In this document: positions 55,010-64,000 of the stretch, piece after piece | How positions within the stretch are numbered: the first letter of the stretch is position 1 | Layout: the number at the start of each line of letters is the position of its first letter | Origin: Pseudomonas putida | GTDB taxonomy: Bacteria; Pseudomonadota; Gammaproteobacteria; Pseudomonadales; Pseudomonadaceae | Assembly: GCF_022627325.1 (NCBI RefSeq) | Contig: NZ_JAETZZ010000005.1 | Location: 186,001 to 250,000 of the forward strand | Direction of reading: 5' to 3' | DNA: 64,000 nt | Program-made: the position numbers and the translations under genes | Notes under the pieces: generated by a model | What the model saw: the letters and a program-made list of their open reading frames with translations, nothing else | Told to the model about the DNA's origin: nothing | Database searches by the model: none

Positions 55010-56584
55010 TTAACCGATGGCGTTGAACAGGCTCAGCTGGCTGACGCGTGCGAAAGCCGCCTGCGAAGCCTGAAGCAAGGTCTGCTGCTGGGTAAGGCGG
55101 ACCAGCACGGTGGCAGGGTCCGAGTCACGGATCGACGACTGCGTGGTGCTGTTGGCAATGCTCAGACTCTCGTTGGTGTTTTGCTGGATTTCCAGCGCCT
55201 TGCCACGGGCACCGATATCGGTGACTGCCGTGTTGAGCGCGTCCTGACCGCTCTGGATATTGGCGATGGCCGAATCCAGGTCTGCACGCAGTTGCTGGTA
55301 GGCCGCGTTGTCGCCGTCGATCGGCTTGCTCAACGCCGTACGCAACTGGGCGACGGTGTCCAGAACGTTCTGGGTCTGGTGGTTGTCGACGTTCACCACG
55401 TACTGGTCACCGGACTGCTGCGCGGGCGTGTTGGTGAAGGTGAAGTCCACACCGGCAGCCGAGGCGACGTTGCCAGTCATGGCACCACTGGCCACCGGGC
55501 GGCTGTCAGCGGTCAGCGGCTGGGCATAGAGTTCGAAGTCCGTGGCGCTGGTGAACTTGATGACCGCACCGCCATTGGGAAACATCGCTTTGTACTGGGC
55601 CGGATCAGTGATGCTGATCGACGATACCTGAGCACTCGACGGGTTGCCCGGGCTACGGGTCGCAGTGATGGTATCGGGCTTGCTTTGCAGGGTGAAGGTA
55701 TGACCTGCCACCGCTGCATCCGGAACGTCGCCGTCCTGAAGGTTGATGTTCAGCCGCATGTCCACACCACGGAAGCTGATCATCGATCCGCCTACGGTAT
55801 CGGGATCAAATTTACCGCCCTGGGTGGCCTCGGCGGTCACATCGTTGCCCAAGCTGTCGGTGATGCTGAACTCGGTACTGCTGAGCATGGTGACTGTGTA
55901 CGGCTGACCACTGCGGAAGCGATCGTTGTACGTGACGCTGCCGGACACTTGCCCATTGGACAGCTTCACGCGGCCATCATCCACCGCGGGGGCGCTCAGG
56001 CTGGTTTCGGTGCGGCTGGTGTTGAGGGCTTGCTCGAATACGCTATAGCCAGAGCTGTTGCCGGCCATCTTGAGCATGTCACCAACCTGCAGCTCCAGCT
56101 TGGTCTGGTCACCTTGATAAGAATAGGTACCATCGGCATTGCGCACGAACGGCGCGGTGTCGGTACTGGAACCGGCAAACAGGTACTGGCCGTTCTCATC
56201 ACGGCTGTTCATGAGGCTCAACAGCTGGTCTTCCAACTGCCCCAGCTCGGCTGCCTTGGCCTTGCGTTCGGTGTCGGTGTAGCCGGCATTACCCGACTCG
56301 ATCGCCAGCTCGTTGACCCGCGTCAGGATCGTGTTGATCGAATTGAGCGTGGTCTCGGTCTGGTTCAGCGAGTTGGTGATGTTTGTCGCGTTGGTCTTGT
56401 ACTGGGCCAGCATGTCTGCCTGATTACCCAGCTGCAGCAGACGTGCAGCCCCCACCGGATCATCGGCAGCGGTATTGACCCTGACGAAGGAACTGGCCTC
56501 TTCGTTGGTCTTGATCAGGTTGGAATAGTTGCGCTGGTAGTTCGCCGCGCTGGTCTGGTAGAACTGGGCCGTGGAAATACGCAT
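55010..56584 (-). CDS. flgL: Hook-filament junction protein FlgL (HAP3)
   Basis: FlgL is the second junction protein between hook and filament. The 524-residue protein has flagellin-like N- and C-terminal helices (MRISTAQFYQTSAANYQRNY; VLVRLTQQQTLLQASQAAF) and a large middle domain, longer than enteric FlgL and typical for Pseudomonas. It follows flgK by 13 bases. Confidence 0.96.
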   Translation of the reverse strand: MRISTAQFYQTSAANYQRNYSNLIKTNEEASSFVRVNTAADDPVGAARLLQLGNQADMLAQYKTNATNITNSLNQTETTLNSINTILTRVNELAIESGNAGYTDTERKAKAAELGQLEDQLLSLMNSRDENGQYLFAGSSTDTAPFVRNADGTYSYQGDQTKLELQVGDMLKMAGNSSGYSVFEQALNTSRTETSLSAPAVDDGRVKLSNGQVSGSVTYNDRFRSGQPYTVTMLSSTEFSITDSLGNDVTAEATQGGKFDPDTVGGSMISFRGVDMRLNINLQDGDVPDAAVAGHTFTLQSKPDTITATRSPGNPSSAQVSSISITDPAQYKAMFPNGGAVIKFTSATDFELYAQPLTADSRPVASGAMTGNVASAAGVDFTFTNTPAQQSGDQYVVNVDNHQTQNVLDTVAQLRTALSKPIDGDNAAYQQLRADLDSAIANIQSGQDALNTAVTDIGARGKALEIQQNTNESLSIANSTTQSSIRDSDPATVLVRLTQQQTLLQASQAAFARVSQLSLFNAIG

Positions 56585-56597
56585 GGATCAATACTCC

Positions 56598-58646
56598 TTA
56601 AAGCGCAGCGATCAGGGTGTTGAAGATGTCCTGCGCCGTCTTGATGATCTGCGACGAGGCCGTGTAGTACTGCTGGTACTTGATCAGGTTGCTGGCTTCT
56701 TCATCCAGCTGGACGCCGGACAACGAGTCGCGGGCGCCGGCAGCCTGAGTCAGAATGACGCCGGTTGCCTGGGTATCCATTTGGCCCTGCTTGGCCTGGG
56801 CACCCACACTTTCCACCAGTTTGCCGTAGGCATCGGTGATGCTGATGCCCTTGGTCGAACCGATGTCCATCGTCTGTTTGGTCTGCAGCTCCTGCAGGGA
56901 CAGTGCATTGCGGTTGTCCGAGGAGCCTGCGCCGGTCAACGATACGGTAAAGCTGTCGCCATTCTTGGGCGAGCCGGCTACATCCATCTCGAAGCTGAAT
57001 GACTTCTGGACGCCGCTGGCGTCATTGATCGGATTGCCCGAGGCGTCGATCATTGGCACATCAAGCTTCAGGGTATTGCTCTGCCCCGGAATGAAGGTGC
57101 CGGTGCCAATGCTGTTGCCCTTGGCATCGAAGGCTTCGTAGGTTTGTGGTGAGGCGGTTTCGTCACCGAACACCAGGCGCACCGGGGTGGAATACTTTAT
57201 GCCGGTTTGCAGTTCCAGGCGCTGGGCAGGGTCAGCAATGTCCAACACCGAGGTCAGTACCGGCTGGGTGATCACCCCGGTACCGGAATTGCCGCTGCCG
57301 GATGTGGCGGTCAGCGGTGCGGCCAAGGCGAGCCGCTTGGCGTCGGTGAGCACTACGTCGATCTCTGCCGAGGCATTGCGGGTCGGGGTAATCTTGAAGC
57401 TATCCCCCACTGCCGCAGTACCGCTCTTGAGGTCGATGCTGAAACCGTCGATCACCGGTGCCGGGTCGTCGTTGGTGCTATAGGTGCCCATGTCCGTGCC
57501 GTCAGGCAGCTTCTTGACCTGGAACTTGTCCGCAGTCGGGCCAACGAACGTCACCTGATAGTCACTGGTGCTCAGCTTGCCGGTATCGCGGATGACCACA
57601 TTCAGGGCGGCGTCGCCAGCATTGCCAATCTTGGCAGTGCTGCGCGCAGACATGGCTTTGTCGCTGTTGATGTCGCCAAACAGAGCAGCGCCGAATTCAC
57701 CGTTCTTGTCGATACCTTGGCCGAGCTGCGAGTTGATCTGCTGCGACACCACCAGCGCGATACGACCCAGCTCGTTCATGGCCGGTGCCAGGGTTTCACT
57801 GCGGTAGCGCAACAGCCCACCCATTTCACCACCGGTGATGCTGTTGGTGATGTCCATGGTGGTGCTGCCACGATCGAGCTTGATCGCAAACTGCGTAGGG
57901 TCGGTGGCGCTGGGTTCAGCGCTCATCTTGTTGGTGGTCTTGCCCAGTACCAGTGACTGGCCGTTCTTCAGGTAGACGTCGATATTGCCGTCACGCTCGA
58001 CGGTTTGCACGCCCACCAACTCATTGAGCTGGCGCACGGCCTCGTTGCGCTGATCGAGCAGGTCGTTGGGCTGACCATTGACTGCCGAAACCTTGGAAAT
58101 CTGCTCGTTGTACTGCGCGATACTGGAGGTCAGCTCGTTGATCCGGGCGGTCATCGAGCTCAAGTTGCCATTGATGTTGGTGTTCTGCTCCTTGAACTGG
58201 GCAGACAGGCTGTTGAAGCGATTGGCCAACGCATCGGCATTGCTTAACAACAGCTGGCGGGAAGCATCTTCGGTCGGTTTGTTGGCGGCGCTCTGCAAGG
58301 CAGAAAAGAAGTTGGTCAGCGCGCCAGTGATACCGGTGTTGCTGTCAGACAACAAGTTGTTGAGCGGCGTGACCTGGTTCAGGTAGGCGGTGCTGTCACT
58401 GTTGAGCGAGGTGGCGGTCTGCAACTGTGCATCCAGGAAGGCATTGTACACCCGGCGCACATCCGCCAGCGTCGTACCGGTGCCCATGAACAGCTGGCCT
58501 TCCTGGAGCGAGCCCTTGGCACGCTGGATATTCTGCTGACGGGAGTACCCGGCGACATCGGCGTTGGCGATGTTGTTGCCTGTGGTATGCAGCCCCGACT
58601 GGGAGGCCGACAATCCCGACATGCCAATGTTGATCAAACTCGCCAT
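56598..58646 (-). CDS. flgK: Hook-filament junction protein FlgK (HAP1)
   Basis: FlgK is the first junction protein on the hook. The 682-residue protein starts with the rod/hook consensus (INIGMSGLSASQSGLHTTGN NIANADVAGYSRQ) and ends SNLIKYQQYYTASSQIIKTA. The middle domain is large and Ser/Thr-rich. It follows flgJ by 12 bases. Confidence 0.97.
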   Translation of the reverse strand: MASLINIGMSGLSASQSGLHTTGNNIANADVAGYSRQQNIQRAKGSLQEGQLFMGTGTTLADVRRVYNAFLDAQLQTATSLNSDSTAYLNQVTPLNNLLSDSNTGITGALTNFFSALQSAANKPTEDASRQLLLSNADALANRFNSLSAQFKEQNTNINGNLSSMTARINELTSSIAQYNEQISKVSAVNGQPNDLLDQRNEAVRQLNELVGVQTVERDGNIDVYLKNGQSLVLGKTTNKMSAEPSATDPTQFAIKLDRGSTTMDITNSITGGEMGGLLRYRSETLAPAMNELGRIALVVSQQINSQLGQGIDKNGEFGAALFGDINSDKAMSARSTAKIGNAGDAALNVVIRDTGKLSTSDYQVTFVGPTADKFQVKKLPDGTDMGTYSTNDDPAPVIDGFSIDLKSGTAAVGDSFKITPTRNASAEIDVVLTDAKRLALAAPLTATSGSGNSGTGVITQPVLTSVLDIADPAQRLELQTGIKYSTPVRLVFGDETASPQTYEAFDAKGNSIGTGTFIPGQSNTLKLDVPMIDASGNPINDASGVQKSFSFEMDVAGSPKNGDSFTVSLTGAGSSDNRNALSLQELQTKQTMDIGSTKGISITDAYGKLVESVGAQAKQGQMDTQATGVILTQAAGARDSLSGVQLDEEASNLIKYQQYYTASSQIIKTAQDIFNTLIAAL

Positions 58647-58658
58647 GTTTCCATACCC

Positions 58659-59825
58659 TTAAAGTGGTGTTGTGGTACCGAGCGATGCATAGCTCTCGTA
58701 CGACTTCATCTGTCTTGCGATCTGCGAGATCTTGCTGGCGTAATTCGGGTCGGTGGCGTACCCGGCCTTTTGCAACTCTTGCACGAACTGTTCTGGCTTA
58801 TCGGCCGCCTTCACCGCTTCTTGATAGCGGGAATTGTTCTGCAGCAGGCTGACCAGGTCGTGGAAGCTGTCCTGATAGGAGTCGTAGGAGCGGAACGCTG
58901 CGGTCTCCTTGACGAACTGGCCGTCACGGAACTCGCTGGTGATCGCCCGCGCCGAATCGCCTTCCCAATTGCCCGTGGCTTTGATGCCGAACAGGTTGTG
59001 GCTGCTGCTGCCATCGCTGTTGCGCATGACCGACTTGCCCCAGCCGGTTTCAAGGGCTGCCTGGGCCACCAGGTAGCGCGGGTCGACACCGATGCGCTTG
59101 GCGGCCTGCTCGGCCATCGGCAGCATGGTGGCGACGAATGCGTCGCTGTCGGTGAACGCTTTTTTCGGCGCCAGAGGCGGCTGCGCCACGGCACGGCCGG
59201 TGATGCGCAGCCCGCGCTCGGGCACGGCGAAGCTCTGCGCCACCTGCTGCCCATCGCGGGCCGGTACGGCGGCGGTATTGGTGGCTGCCGCCGGGTTGCC
59301 CGCCGAGGGCACGATACCGGCCAGCAAGCGGTCGGTCAGCTTGCCTGGCAACGCCAGGCGCCTTGAATTGAGCGCGGCAACGTCATTGCGGGTGGCAGTC
59401 GACTGCACGGCATGTACCGGGTCGGCTACCTTGTTGCCCCACAGCGCCGGCGCACTGCCTTCGCTACGGGGGAACGGGCTGGTGTTGACCGGCGCGCTCT
59501 TGTTCTTCGACAGCTGGCGCACCAGCACGTCCTGCAGGCCGATACCGCCCCCCTCGCGGGACATGCTCACAGCCAGCTGCTGGTCGTACATGTCGCGGTA
59601 CTGCTTGACCGTCGCGCTGTTCATCGGGTTGTCGTCGGCCAGTACATCACTGGCCTTGCGCGAGGCCTTGAGCATTTCGCTGATGAACAGCGACTCGAAT
59701 TCCTGGGCCACCTTGCGCACGTTGGCATCGCTGTCGCGATCACCGTGCTTGAGCGAGCTCAGGCGATTGAGGTCGGTGTAGGCGCCGCTGTCGGCGGCGC
59801 TGGAAACCAGGCTTTTCGAGTTCAT
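58659..59825 (-). CDS. flgJ: Rod-assembly peptidoglycan hydrolase FlgJ
   Basis: FlgJ caps the growing rod and opens the peptidoglycan layer. The N-terminal 105 residues form the rod-cap domain (VRKVAQEFESLFISEMLKA). The C-terminal part (about 225-388) is a glucosaminidase domain with the catalytic Glu259 (VAQAALETGWGKSV). At 388 residues it is full length. Confidence 0.96.
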   Translation of the reverse strand: MNSKSLVSSAADSGAYTDLNRLSSLKHGDRDSDANVRKVAQEFESLFISEMLKASRKASDVLADDNPMNSATVKQYRDMYDQQLAVSMSREGGGIGLQDVLVRQLSKNKSAPVNTSPFPRSEGSAPALWGNKVADPVHAVQSTATRNDVAALNSRRLALPGKLTDRLLAGIVPSAGNPAAATNTAAVPARDGQQVAQSFAVPERGLRITGRAVAQPPLAPKKAFTDSDAFVATMLPMAEQAAKRIGVDPRYLVAQAALETGWGKSVMRNSDGSSSHNLFGIKATGNWEGDSARAITSEFRDGQFVKETAAFRSYDSYQDSFHDLVSLLQNNSRYQEAVKAADKPEQFVQELQKAGYATDPNYASKISQIARQMKSYESYASLGTTTPL

Positions 59826-59836
59826 GCGTGGCGTCC

Positions 59837-60952
59837 TCAGATCACGATCAGGTCGGCCTGCAAGGCGCCGGCCTGTTTCAGGGCTTCGAGGATGGCCATC
59901 AGGTCGCTGGGCGCTGCGCCCACCTGGTTCACCGCACGGACGATTTCATCCAGCGTGGTGCCCGGGCCGAACTTGAACATTGGCTTGGCTTCCTGTTGCG
60001 CGTTGACCCGCGAGCGTGGCACCACGGCGGTCTCGCCATTGGAGAACGGCCCCGGCTGGCTGACGATCGGGTCTTCGGTGATGGTCACGGTCAGGCTGCC
60101 GTGGGTCACCGCCGCCGGCGAAACCTTGACGTTCTGGCCGATCACGATGGTGCCGGTACGCGAGTTGATGATGACCTTGGCAACGGCCTGGCCCGGGTCG
60201 ATCTCCAGGTTTTCGAGGATCGACAGGTAGTCCACACGCTGGGTCGGGTCCATCGGCGCGCTGACGCGCACCGAGCCGCCGTCCACCGCCTGGGCGACAC
60301 CTGGGCCGAGCAGTTCGTTGACCTTGTCGACGATACGCTTGGCGGTGGTGAAGTCGGGCCGGTTGAGGTTCAACGTCAGGGTATTGCCCTGGTTGAACCC
60401 GCTCGGTACGGCACGCTCCACCGAAGCGCCACCTGGAATACGACCCGCCGACGGAACGTTGACGGTGATCTTCGAGCCATCGCGGCCTTCGGCATCGAAG
60501 CCGCCGACCACCAGGTTGCCCTGGGCAATGGCGTAGACGTTGCCGTCGATACCCTTGAGCGGAGTCATCAGCAGGCTACCGCCGCGCAGGCTCTTGGAGT
60601 TGCCGATCGAGGACACGGTAATGTCCACCACCTGGCCCGGCTTGGCGAAGGGCGGCAAGTCAGCATGCACCGACACTGCGGCGACGTTCTTCAACTGCAC
60701 GTTGCCGGAGCCGGCGGGCACTTTGATGCCGAACTGCGACAGCATGTTGTTGAACGTCTGCAGCGTGAACGGCGTCTGGGTGGTCTGGTCACCCGTGCCG
60801 TTGAGGCCCACCACCAGGCCGTAACCGATCAACTGGTTGGAACGCACGCCCGAAATACTGGCGATGTCCTTGAGGCGCTCGGCATGGGCGCCGAACGCAC
60901 AGGACAGAAGCAAGGTTGCGGCAATCAGTTGCCTGACGTTGAACATGTTCAT
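59837..60952 (-). CDS. flgI: Flagellar P-ring protein FlgI
   Basis: FlgI forms the periplasmic P ring around the rod. The 371-residue precursor has a signal peptide ([21 protein letters not shown], cleavage near residue 24) and the family blocks [20 protein letters not shown] and [13 protein letters not shown]. The start at 60952 (MNMFNV) or 60946 (MFNV) is ambiguous. It is 6 bases after flgH. Confidence 0.96.
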   Translation of the reverse strand: MNMFNVRQLIAATLLLSCAFGAHAERLKDIASISGVRSNQLIGYGLVVGLNGTGDQTTQTPFTLQTFNNMLSQFGIKVPAGSGNVQLKNVAAVSVHADLPPFAKPGQVVDITVSSIGNSKSLRGGSLLMTPLKGIDGNVYAIAQGNLVVGGFDAEGRDGSKITVNVPSAGRIPGGASVERAVPSGFNQGNTLTLNLNRPDFTTAKRIVDKVNELLGPGVAQAVDGGSVRVSAPMDPTQRVDYLSILENLEIDPGQAVAKVIINSRTGTIVIGQNVKVSPAAVTHGSLTVTITEDPIVSQPGPFSNGETAVVPRSRVNAQQEAKPMFKFGPGTTLDEIVRAVNQVGAAPSDLMAILEALKQAGALQADLIVI

Positions 60953-60958
60953 CCGTAC

Positions 60959-61654
60959 TCAGAAGGGCCAAAGCGGGCTGAGGAAGAAACGGTCCAGCCA
61001 GCCAGGCTGGCTGGCGTCGGCGAAGGAACCGGTACCCGAATAGGTGATGCGCGCGTCGGCCACACGGGTGGACGGCACGGTGTTGTCGGTGGCGATGTCG
61101 TCGGCGCGGATCAGCCCGGCGATGCGCACCAGCTCTTCGCCGGTGTTCAGGGTCATCCACTTCTCACCCCGCACGGCGATGATACCGTTGGGCAACACTT
61201 CGGCGACGGTGACGGTGATCGAGCCGGTCAACGTGTTGCCCTGGGTGGCCTTGCTGTCACCTTTGGTGGCACGTTCACCGCTGTAGCCCGCCTCCAGCGA
61301 CAGGTCGCCGCCGCCGAACGGGTTGTTGGTGTTCGGCGTGGCACCGAACAGCGAGGTCAGGCCGATGTTGGCGCTGCTGTCCTTCTGGATCTGCGAACCG
61401 GCATTCTTGCTGGCCGAGGTACGTTCGTTGAGCGTGATGGTGATGATGTCACCCACGCGGAACGCCTTGCGGTCGCTGTACAGGTTCTGCTCGAAGCCGG
61501 CCTGGTAGATCGAACCGTTGTTGGCCGCTGCCGGCAACGGGGTGCGCGGCAAAACCGGCGCGTAGTACGGGTCGTTGGGCTTGGGCGTCGGCGCGACGCA
61601 ACCAGCCAGCAACACCGCCCCCCCCAGGGCGAACAGGGACAACAGACGATTCAT
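60959..61654 (-). CDS. flgH: Flagellar L-ring lipoprotein FlgH
   Basis: FlgH forms the outer-membrane L ring. The 231-residue precursor has a lipobox LLAGC with the lipidated Cys19. Conserved blocks are [19 protein letters not shown] and [17 protein letters not shown]. It is 34 bases after flgG. Confidence 0.96.
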   Translation of the reverse strand: MNRLLSLFALGGAVLLAGCVAPTPKPNDPYYAPVLPRTPLPAAANNGSIYQAGFEQNLYSDRKAFRVGDIITITLNERTSASKNAGSQIQKDSSANIGLTSLFGATPNTNNPFGGGDLSLEAGYSGERATKGDSKATQGNTLTGSITVTVAEVLPNGIIAVRGEKWMTLNTGEELVRIAGLIRADDIATDNTVPSTRVADARITYSGTGSFADASQPGWLDRFFLSPLWPF

Positions 61655-61688
61655 GACGCTTACCTCACGGTGTAACAGGGACTTGGGC

Positions 61689-62474
61689 TTACAGCTGCTG
61701 AGTGACGAACGACAGCATCTGGTCAGCAGTGGAGATGACCTTGGAGTTCATCTCGTAGGCGCGCTGCGTGGTGATCATGTTCACCAGCTCTTCCACGGTG
61801 CTGACGTTGGAGTTTTCCAGGGTCTGTTGCAGGGTGGTGCCGAAGCCGTTCAGGCCAGGGGTACCGACCTGTGGGGCACCACTGGCAGCGGTTTCCAGGA
61901 ACAGGTTGTCGCCGATCGCCTGCAGGCCGGCCGGGTTGATGAAGTCGGCGGTCTGGATGTTGCCGATGACCTGCGCTGCCGGGTTGCCAGCGGTGGTGAT
62001 CGACACGGTGCCGTCCTGGCCTACGGTGAAGGTCTGGGCGTCGTTCGGCACGACCACCGCAGGCTCCAGCGCGAAGCCGTTGGCGGTGACGATCTGGCCG
62101 TCGGAGTTCAGGTGGAAGGTACCGTCACGGGTGTACGAAACCGTACCGTCCGGCTGCAACACCTGGAAGAAACCACGGCCGTTGACCGCCATGTCCAGCG
62201 GGTTTTCGGTGGTCTGCAGGCTGCCGGTCTGGAAGTTTTTCTGGGTACCGACGATGCGCACACCGGTACCGACCTGCAGGCCCGACGGCAGTTCGCTGTC
62301 CTGGGTGGACTGCGCGCCTGGCTGGCGTTTGATCTGGTACAGCAGGTCCTGGAATTCGGCGCGGTCGCGCTTGAAGCCCGTGGTCGAAACGTTGGCCAGG
62401 TTGTTGGAAATGACCGTCAGGTTGGTGTCCTGGGCGGACAGGCCGGTTTTAGCGACCCAAAGAGCCGGAAGCAT
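61689..62474 (-). CDS. flgG: Distal rod protein FlgG
   Basis: FlgG builds the distal rod. The 261-residue protein has the rod consensus ([20 protein letters not shown]), the FlgG body ([20 protein letters not shown]), and the C-terminal helix ([20 protein letters not shown]). It is 47 bases after flgF. Confidence 0.97.
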   Translation of the reverse strand: MLPALWVAKTGLSAQDTNLTVISNNLANVSTTGFKRDRAEFQDLLYQIKRQPGAQSTQDSELPSGLQVGTGVRIVGTQKNFQTGSLQTTENPLDMAVNGRGFFQVLQPDGTVSYTRDGTFHLNSDGQIVTANGFALEPAVVVPNDAQTFTVGQDGTVSITTAGNPAAQVIGNIQTADFINPAGLQAIGDNLFLETAASGAPQVGTPGLNGFGTTLQQTLENSNVSTVEELVNMITTQRAYEMNSKVISTADQMLSFVTQQL

Positions 62475-62521
62475 CAGTATTCTCCTCGTGCGCCTGTTTT
62501 ACGGCACCCGTTCAAGTGTGG

Positions 62522-63262
62522 TTAGCCGAGTTGCAAAACACGCGCCATGGCTTCATCGCCTTCCTTGGCCGCGTTCATCATCTTCACGTGCAGTTCGAAT
62601 TGGCGAGACAGCGCCAGCACCGACGTCATTTCTTCGACGGCATTGACGTTGCTGCCTTCGAGGAAGCCAGATACGACCTTGACGTTGACATCGGCAGCTG
62701 CCGGCTGGCCGCTGGTGGTGTGGATCAACCCGTCCAGACCCTTGGTCAGGCCCTTGGTGTCCGGGTTGACCAGCTTGATCCGGTCGACCTCAGCCATCAC
62801 CCGCGGGTCTTCACCCATGGAGCGGATGCTGATGGTGCCGTCAGCGCCGACTTCGACTTTCTGCTCTGGCGGAATGGCGATCGGCCCGCCGTTGCCGATC
62901 ACCGGCATGCCATTACCGGCGCGCAGCACGCCGAGGGCATCGATGTTCAGGCTACCGGTACGTACGTAGGCTTCGCTGCCATCGGGGGCCTGCACGGCAA
63001 TGAAGCCCTGCCCCGCCACCGCCACGTCCAGGTCACGCCCGGTCTCGACCATGGGCCCTTCACTGAAGTCGGTGGCCGGACGCTCGGTCATGGCAAACGC
63101 CCGCGACGGAAAGCTGTCACCGAACACCGGCATCGAGCGCGCCTGCTCCAGGTCACGCTGGAAACCATTGGTGGAAATGTTCGCCAGGTTGTTGGCGTGG
63201 GCCTTCTGCGCCAGCGCGTTCTGGCTGGCGCCGGTCATGGCCACGTAAAGCATCTTGTCCAC
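62522..63262 (-). CDS. flgF: Proximal rod protein FlgF
   Basis: FlgF is a proximal rod subunit. It starts at GTG 63262 (VDKMLYVAMTGASQNALAQ), which has GGAGG six bases upstream and gives 246 residues. An ATG six bases earlier in the frame lies too close to that ribosome site. It contains the rod consensus (ANNLANISTNGFQRD). First gene of flgFGHIJKL. Confidence 0.96.
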   Translation of the reverse strand: MDKMLYVAMTGASQNALAQKAHANNLANISTNGFQRDLEQARSMPVFGDSFPSRAFAMTERPATDFSEGPMVETGRDLDVAVAGQGFIAVQAPDGSEAYVRTGSLNIDALGVLRAGNGMPVIGNGGPIAIPPEQKVEVGADGTISIRSMGEDPRVMAEVDRIKLVNPDTKGLTKGLDGLIHTTSGQPAAADVNVKVVSGFLEGSNVNAVEEMTSVLALSRQFELHVKMMNAAKEGDEAMARVLQLG

Positions 63263-63322
63263 AGTCATCCTCCGCTGCACTGGCGATCGTTTGCCGCTCG
63301 CCGTTGCTGTGCAGGCACTAAA

Positions 63323-63337
63323 GCAAGTTCCGAACCA
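63323..63337 (-). promoter_or_regulatory. Sigma-54 promoter for flgFGHIJKL
   Basis: The minus strand reads TGGTTCGGAACTTGC, with TGG at -24 and TTGC at -12 at exact spacing. The predicted start is near 63311, about 49 bases before the flgF GTG. Confidence 0.72.
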
Positions 63338-63452
63338 ACTTTTTGAAATGCTGAAAAAGCCCGTAAATACGGGCCTTGAAGGGCGCTACCGGGCAGGAGA
63401 ACGCCGGTTATCCGGCGCGGGGTTGCCGGTAGCGGCAACGCAGGAGTGCGCA

Positions 63453-63579
63453 CCGGCCCCATCGCCGGCAAGCCGGCCCACAAGGATCGCGTCAACTTCT
63501 GGATATTGGGTAAGACAGTTGCCCCCAATATCCGCAGCGCTGCCAAACCCTGTGGCCGGCTTGCCGGCGATGAGGCCGG
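63453..63579. repeat. REP doublet with a central perfect hairpin before flgF
   Basis: This fills most of the 326-base gap between flgF and the small secreted gene. Two REP copies (63453-63485 plus, 63550-63579 minus; core ATCGCCGGCAAGCCGG) face each other. Between them GGATATTGGG and CCCAATATCC (63501-63533) form a perfect 10-base-pair hairpin with a 13-base loop. This is a BIME-like element. Confidence 0.87.
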
Positions 63580-63588
63580 CGCAGGCAA

Positions 63589-63774
63589 TCACCGATCGCG
63601 GCAACCGCCATTGTTGTAGGGCCCGGCAAAACGCTTCCAGTCCTCCCCCGGCGACCACTGCGAGCACACCAGGCGCCCATCCACCTGGCTTTCCCAGCGC
63701 CACCAGGGCGCAGTACCCGCATGAGCCTGATACAGGCAGAACACGGCAAGCGCGGCGACAAGCCACTTTTTCAT
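63589..63774 (-). CDS. Small secreted protein of unknown function between flgE and flgF
   Basis: From ATG 63774 (GGGAGG just upstream) the product is 61 residues: a signal peptide (KKWLVAALAVFCLYQAHA, cleavage near 19) and a 42-residue mature part rich in Trp (WWRWESQ, CSQWSPGEDWKRF) with two Cys (37 and 58) that could form a disulfide. The longer start at 63828 lies inside the flgE terminator. I do not recognise a family. It is not a known flagellar gene. Confidence 0.8.
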   Translation of the reverse strand: MKKWLVAALAVFCLYQAHAGTAPWWRWESQVDGRLVCSQWSPGEDWKRFAGPYNNGGCRDR

Positions 63775-63786
63775 AAGCCCTCCCAC

Positions 63787-63823
63787 AAAAACGACGAACC
63801 CCTTCATGGCAAAGGGGTTCGTC
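63787..63823 (-). terminator. Rho-independent terminator of flgE
   Basis: A perfect 10-base-pair stem GACGAACCCC/GGGGTTCGTC with an 11-base loop is followed by GTTTTTGT on the minus strand. It lies about 28 bases after the flgE stop and ends the upstream flg operon. Confidence 0.9.
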
Positions 63824-63851
63824 TTCACACAATCAACCCGCGACCATCAGG

Positions 63852-64000
63852 TCATCTGGATGATGGTCTGCATGATGGTGCTTTCGGTGGAGATGGTCTT
63901 GGCGTTCGCCTGGTAGTTGCTCTGCGCCTTGATCAGCTCGACCAACTCCTGGGTCAGGTTGACGTTCGAAGCCTCCAGCGCATTGGACTCGACGCTACCC
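63852..64000 (-). CDS. flgE: Hook protein FlgE, C-terminal end only
   Basis: The last 48 residues of FlgE are visible: SVESNALEASNVNLTQELVE, then LIKAQSNYQANAKTISTEST, ending IMQTIIQM and T before a TGA. This is the conserved C-terminal helix of the hook protein. The start lies beyond the right edge. Confidence 0.93.

Overview
The window is chromosomal DNA of a Pseudomonas, most likely the P. putida group. The evidence is the order flhA-flhF-fleN-fliA-cheYZAB, the HptB/HsbR/HsbA module between fliJ and fliK, high G+C, and paired REP elements containing GCCGGCAAGCCGGC. It covers most of the polar-flagellum cluster. All 60 genes called are on the minus strand, so the reading order runs from high to low coordinates. 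The species call is inference.

Layout, in transcription order from the right edge: the 3' end of flgE with its terminator; a small secreted protein; a REP pair; flgFGHIJKL (63262-55010, sigma-54 promoter before flgF); a flagellin-glycosylation island (54891-33562); fliC, flaG and fliD (33343-30566); fliS-fliT (30365-29660, own sigma-28 promoter); the master regulator fleQ (29494-28019); fleSR (27780-25187); fliEFGHIJ (24996-19168); hsbA-hsbR-hptB (19083-16682); fliK (16609-15302); fliLMNOPQR-flhB (15172-9742); flhA-flhF-fleN-fliA (9565-4453); and cheYZAB (4360 to the left edge, cheB cut off).

The glycosylation island is the accessory part. It holds two very large multi-domain glycosyltransferases (1193 and 970 residues) and a complete CMP-pseudaminic acid pathway (PseB, PseC, PseF, a PseG-acetyltransferase fusion, PseI). 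It also has a Maf-type flagellin glycosyltransferase, a lone ketoacyl-synthase III, and a tightly overlapping CDP-sugar cassette: RfbF, RfbG, an RfbC-like epimerase, a C-methyltransferase, a reductase, a second methyltransferase and a CmcI-type methyltransferase. The cassette has the same step order as noviose-type branched deoxysugar pathways, but with CDP instead of dTDP activation. The flagellin next to it is very short (284 residues) with a Ser/Thr-rich centre, so it is the obvious acceptor.

Regulation can be read directly from the DNA. Sigma-54 -24/-12 elements with the exact 15-base layout lie about 37-50 bases (estimated leader) before flgF, fleS, fliE, fliK, fliL and flhA; these fit control by the FleQ and FleR activators encoded here. 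Sigma-28 (FliA) promoters precede fliC and fliS. A perfect TGTGA-N6-TCACA Crp/Vfr-like site lies upstream of fliC. Terminators or strong hairpins follow flgE, flgL, fliC, fliD, fleQ and fliA. Four copies of a 7-base-periodic AGCTTGC/GCAAGCT element sit immediately after the stop codons of flhB, fliJ, fliG and fleR.
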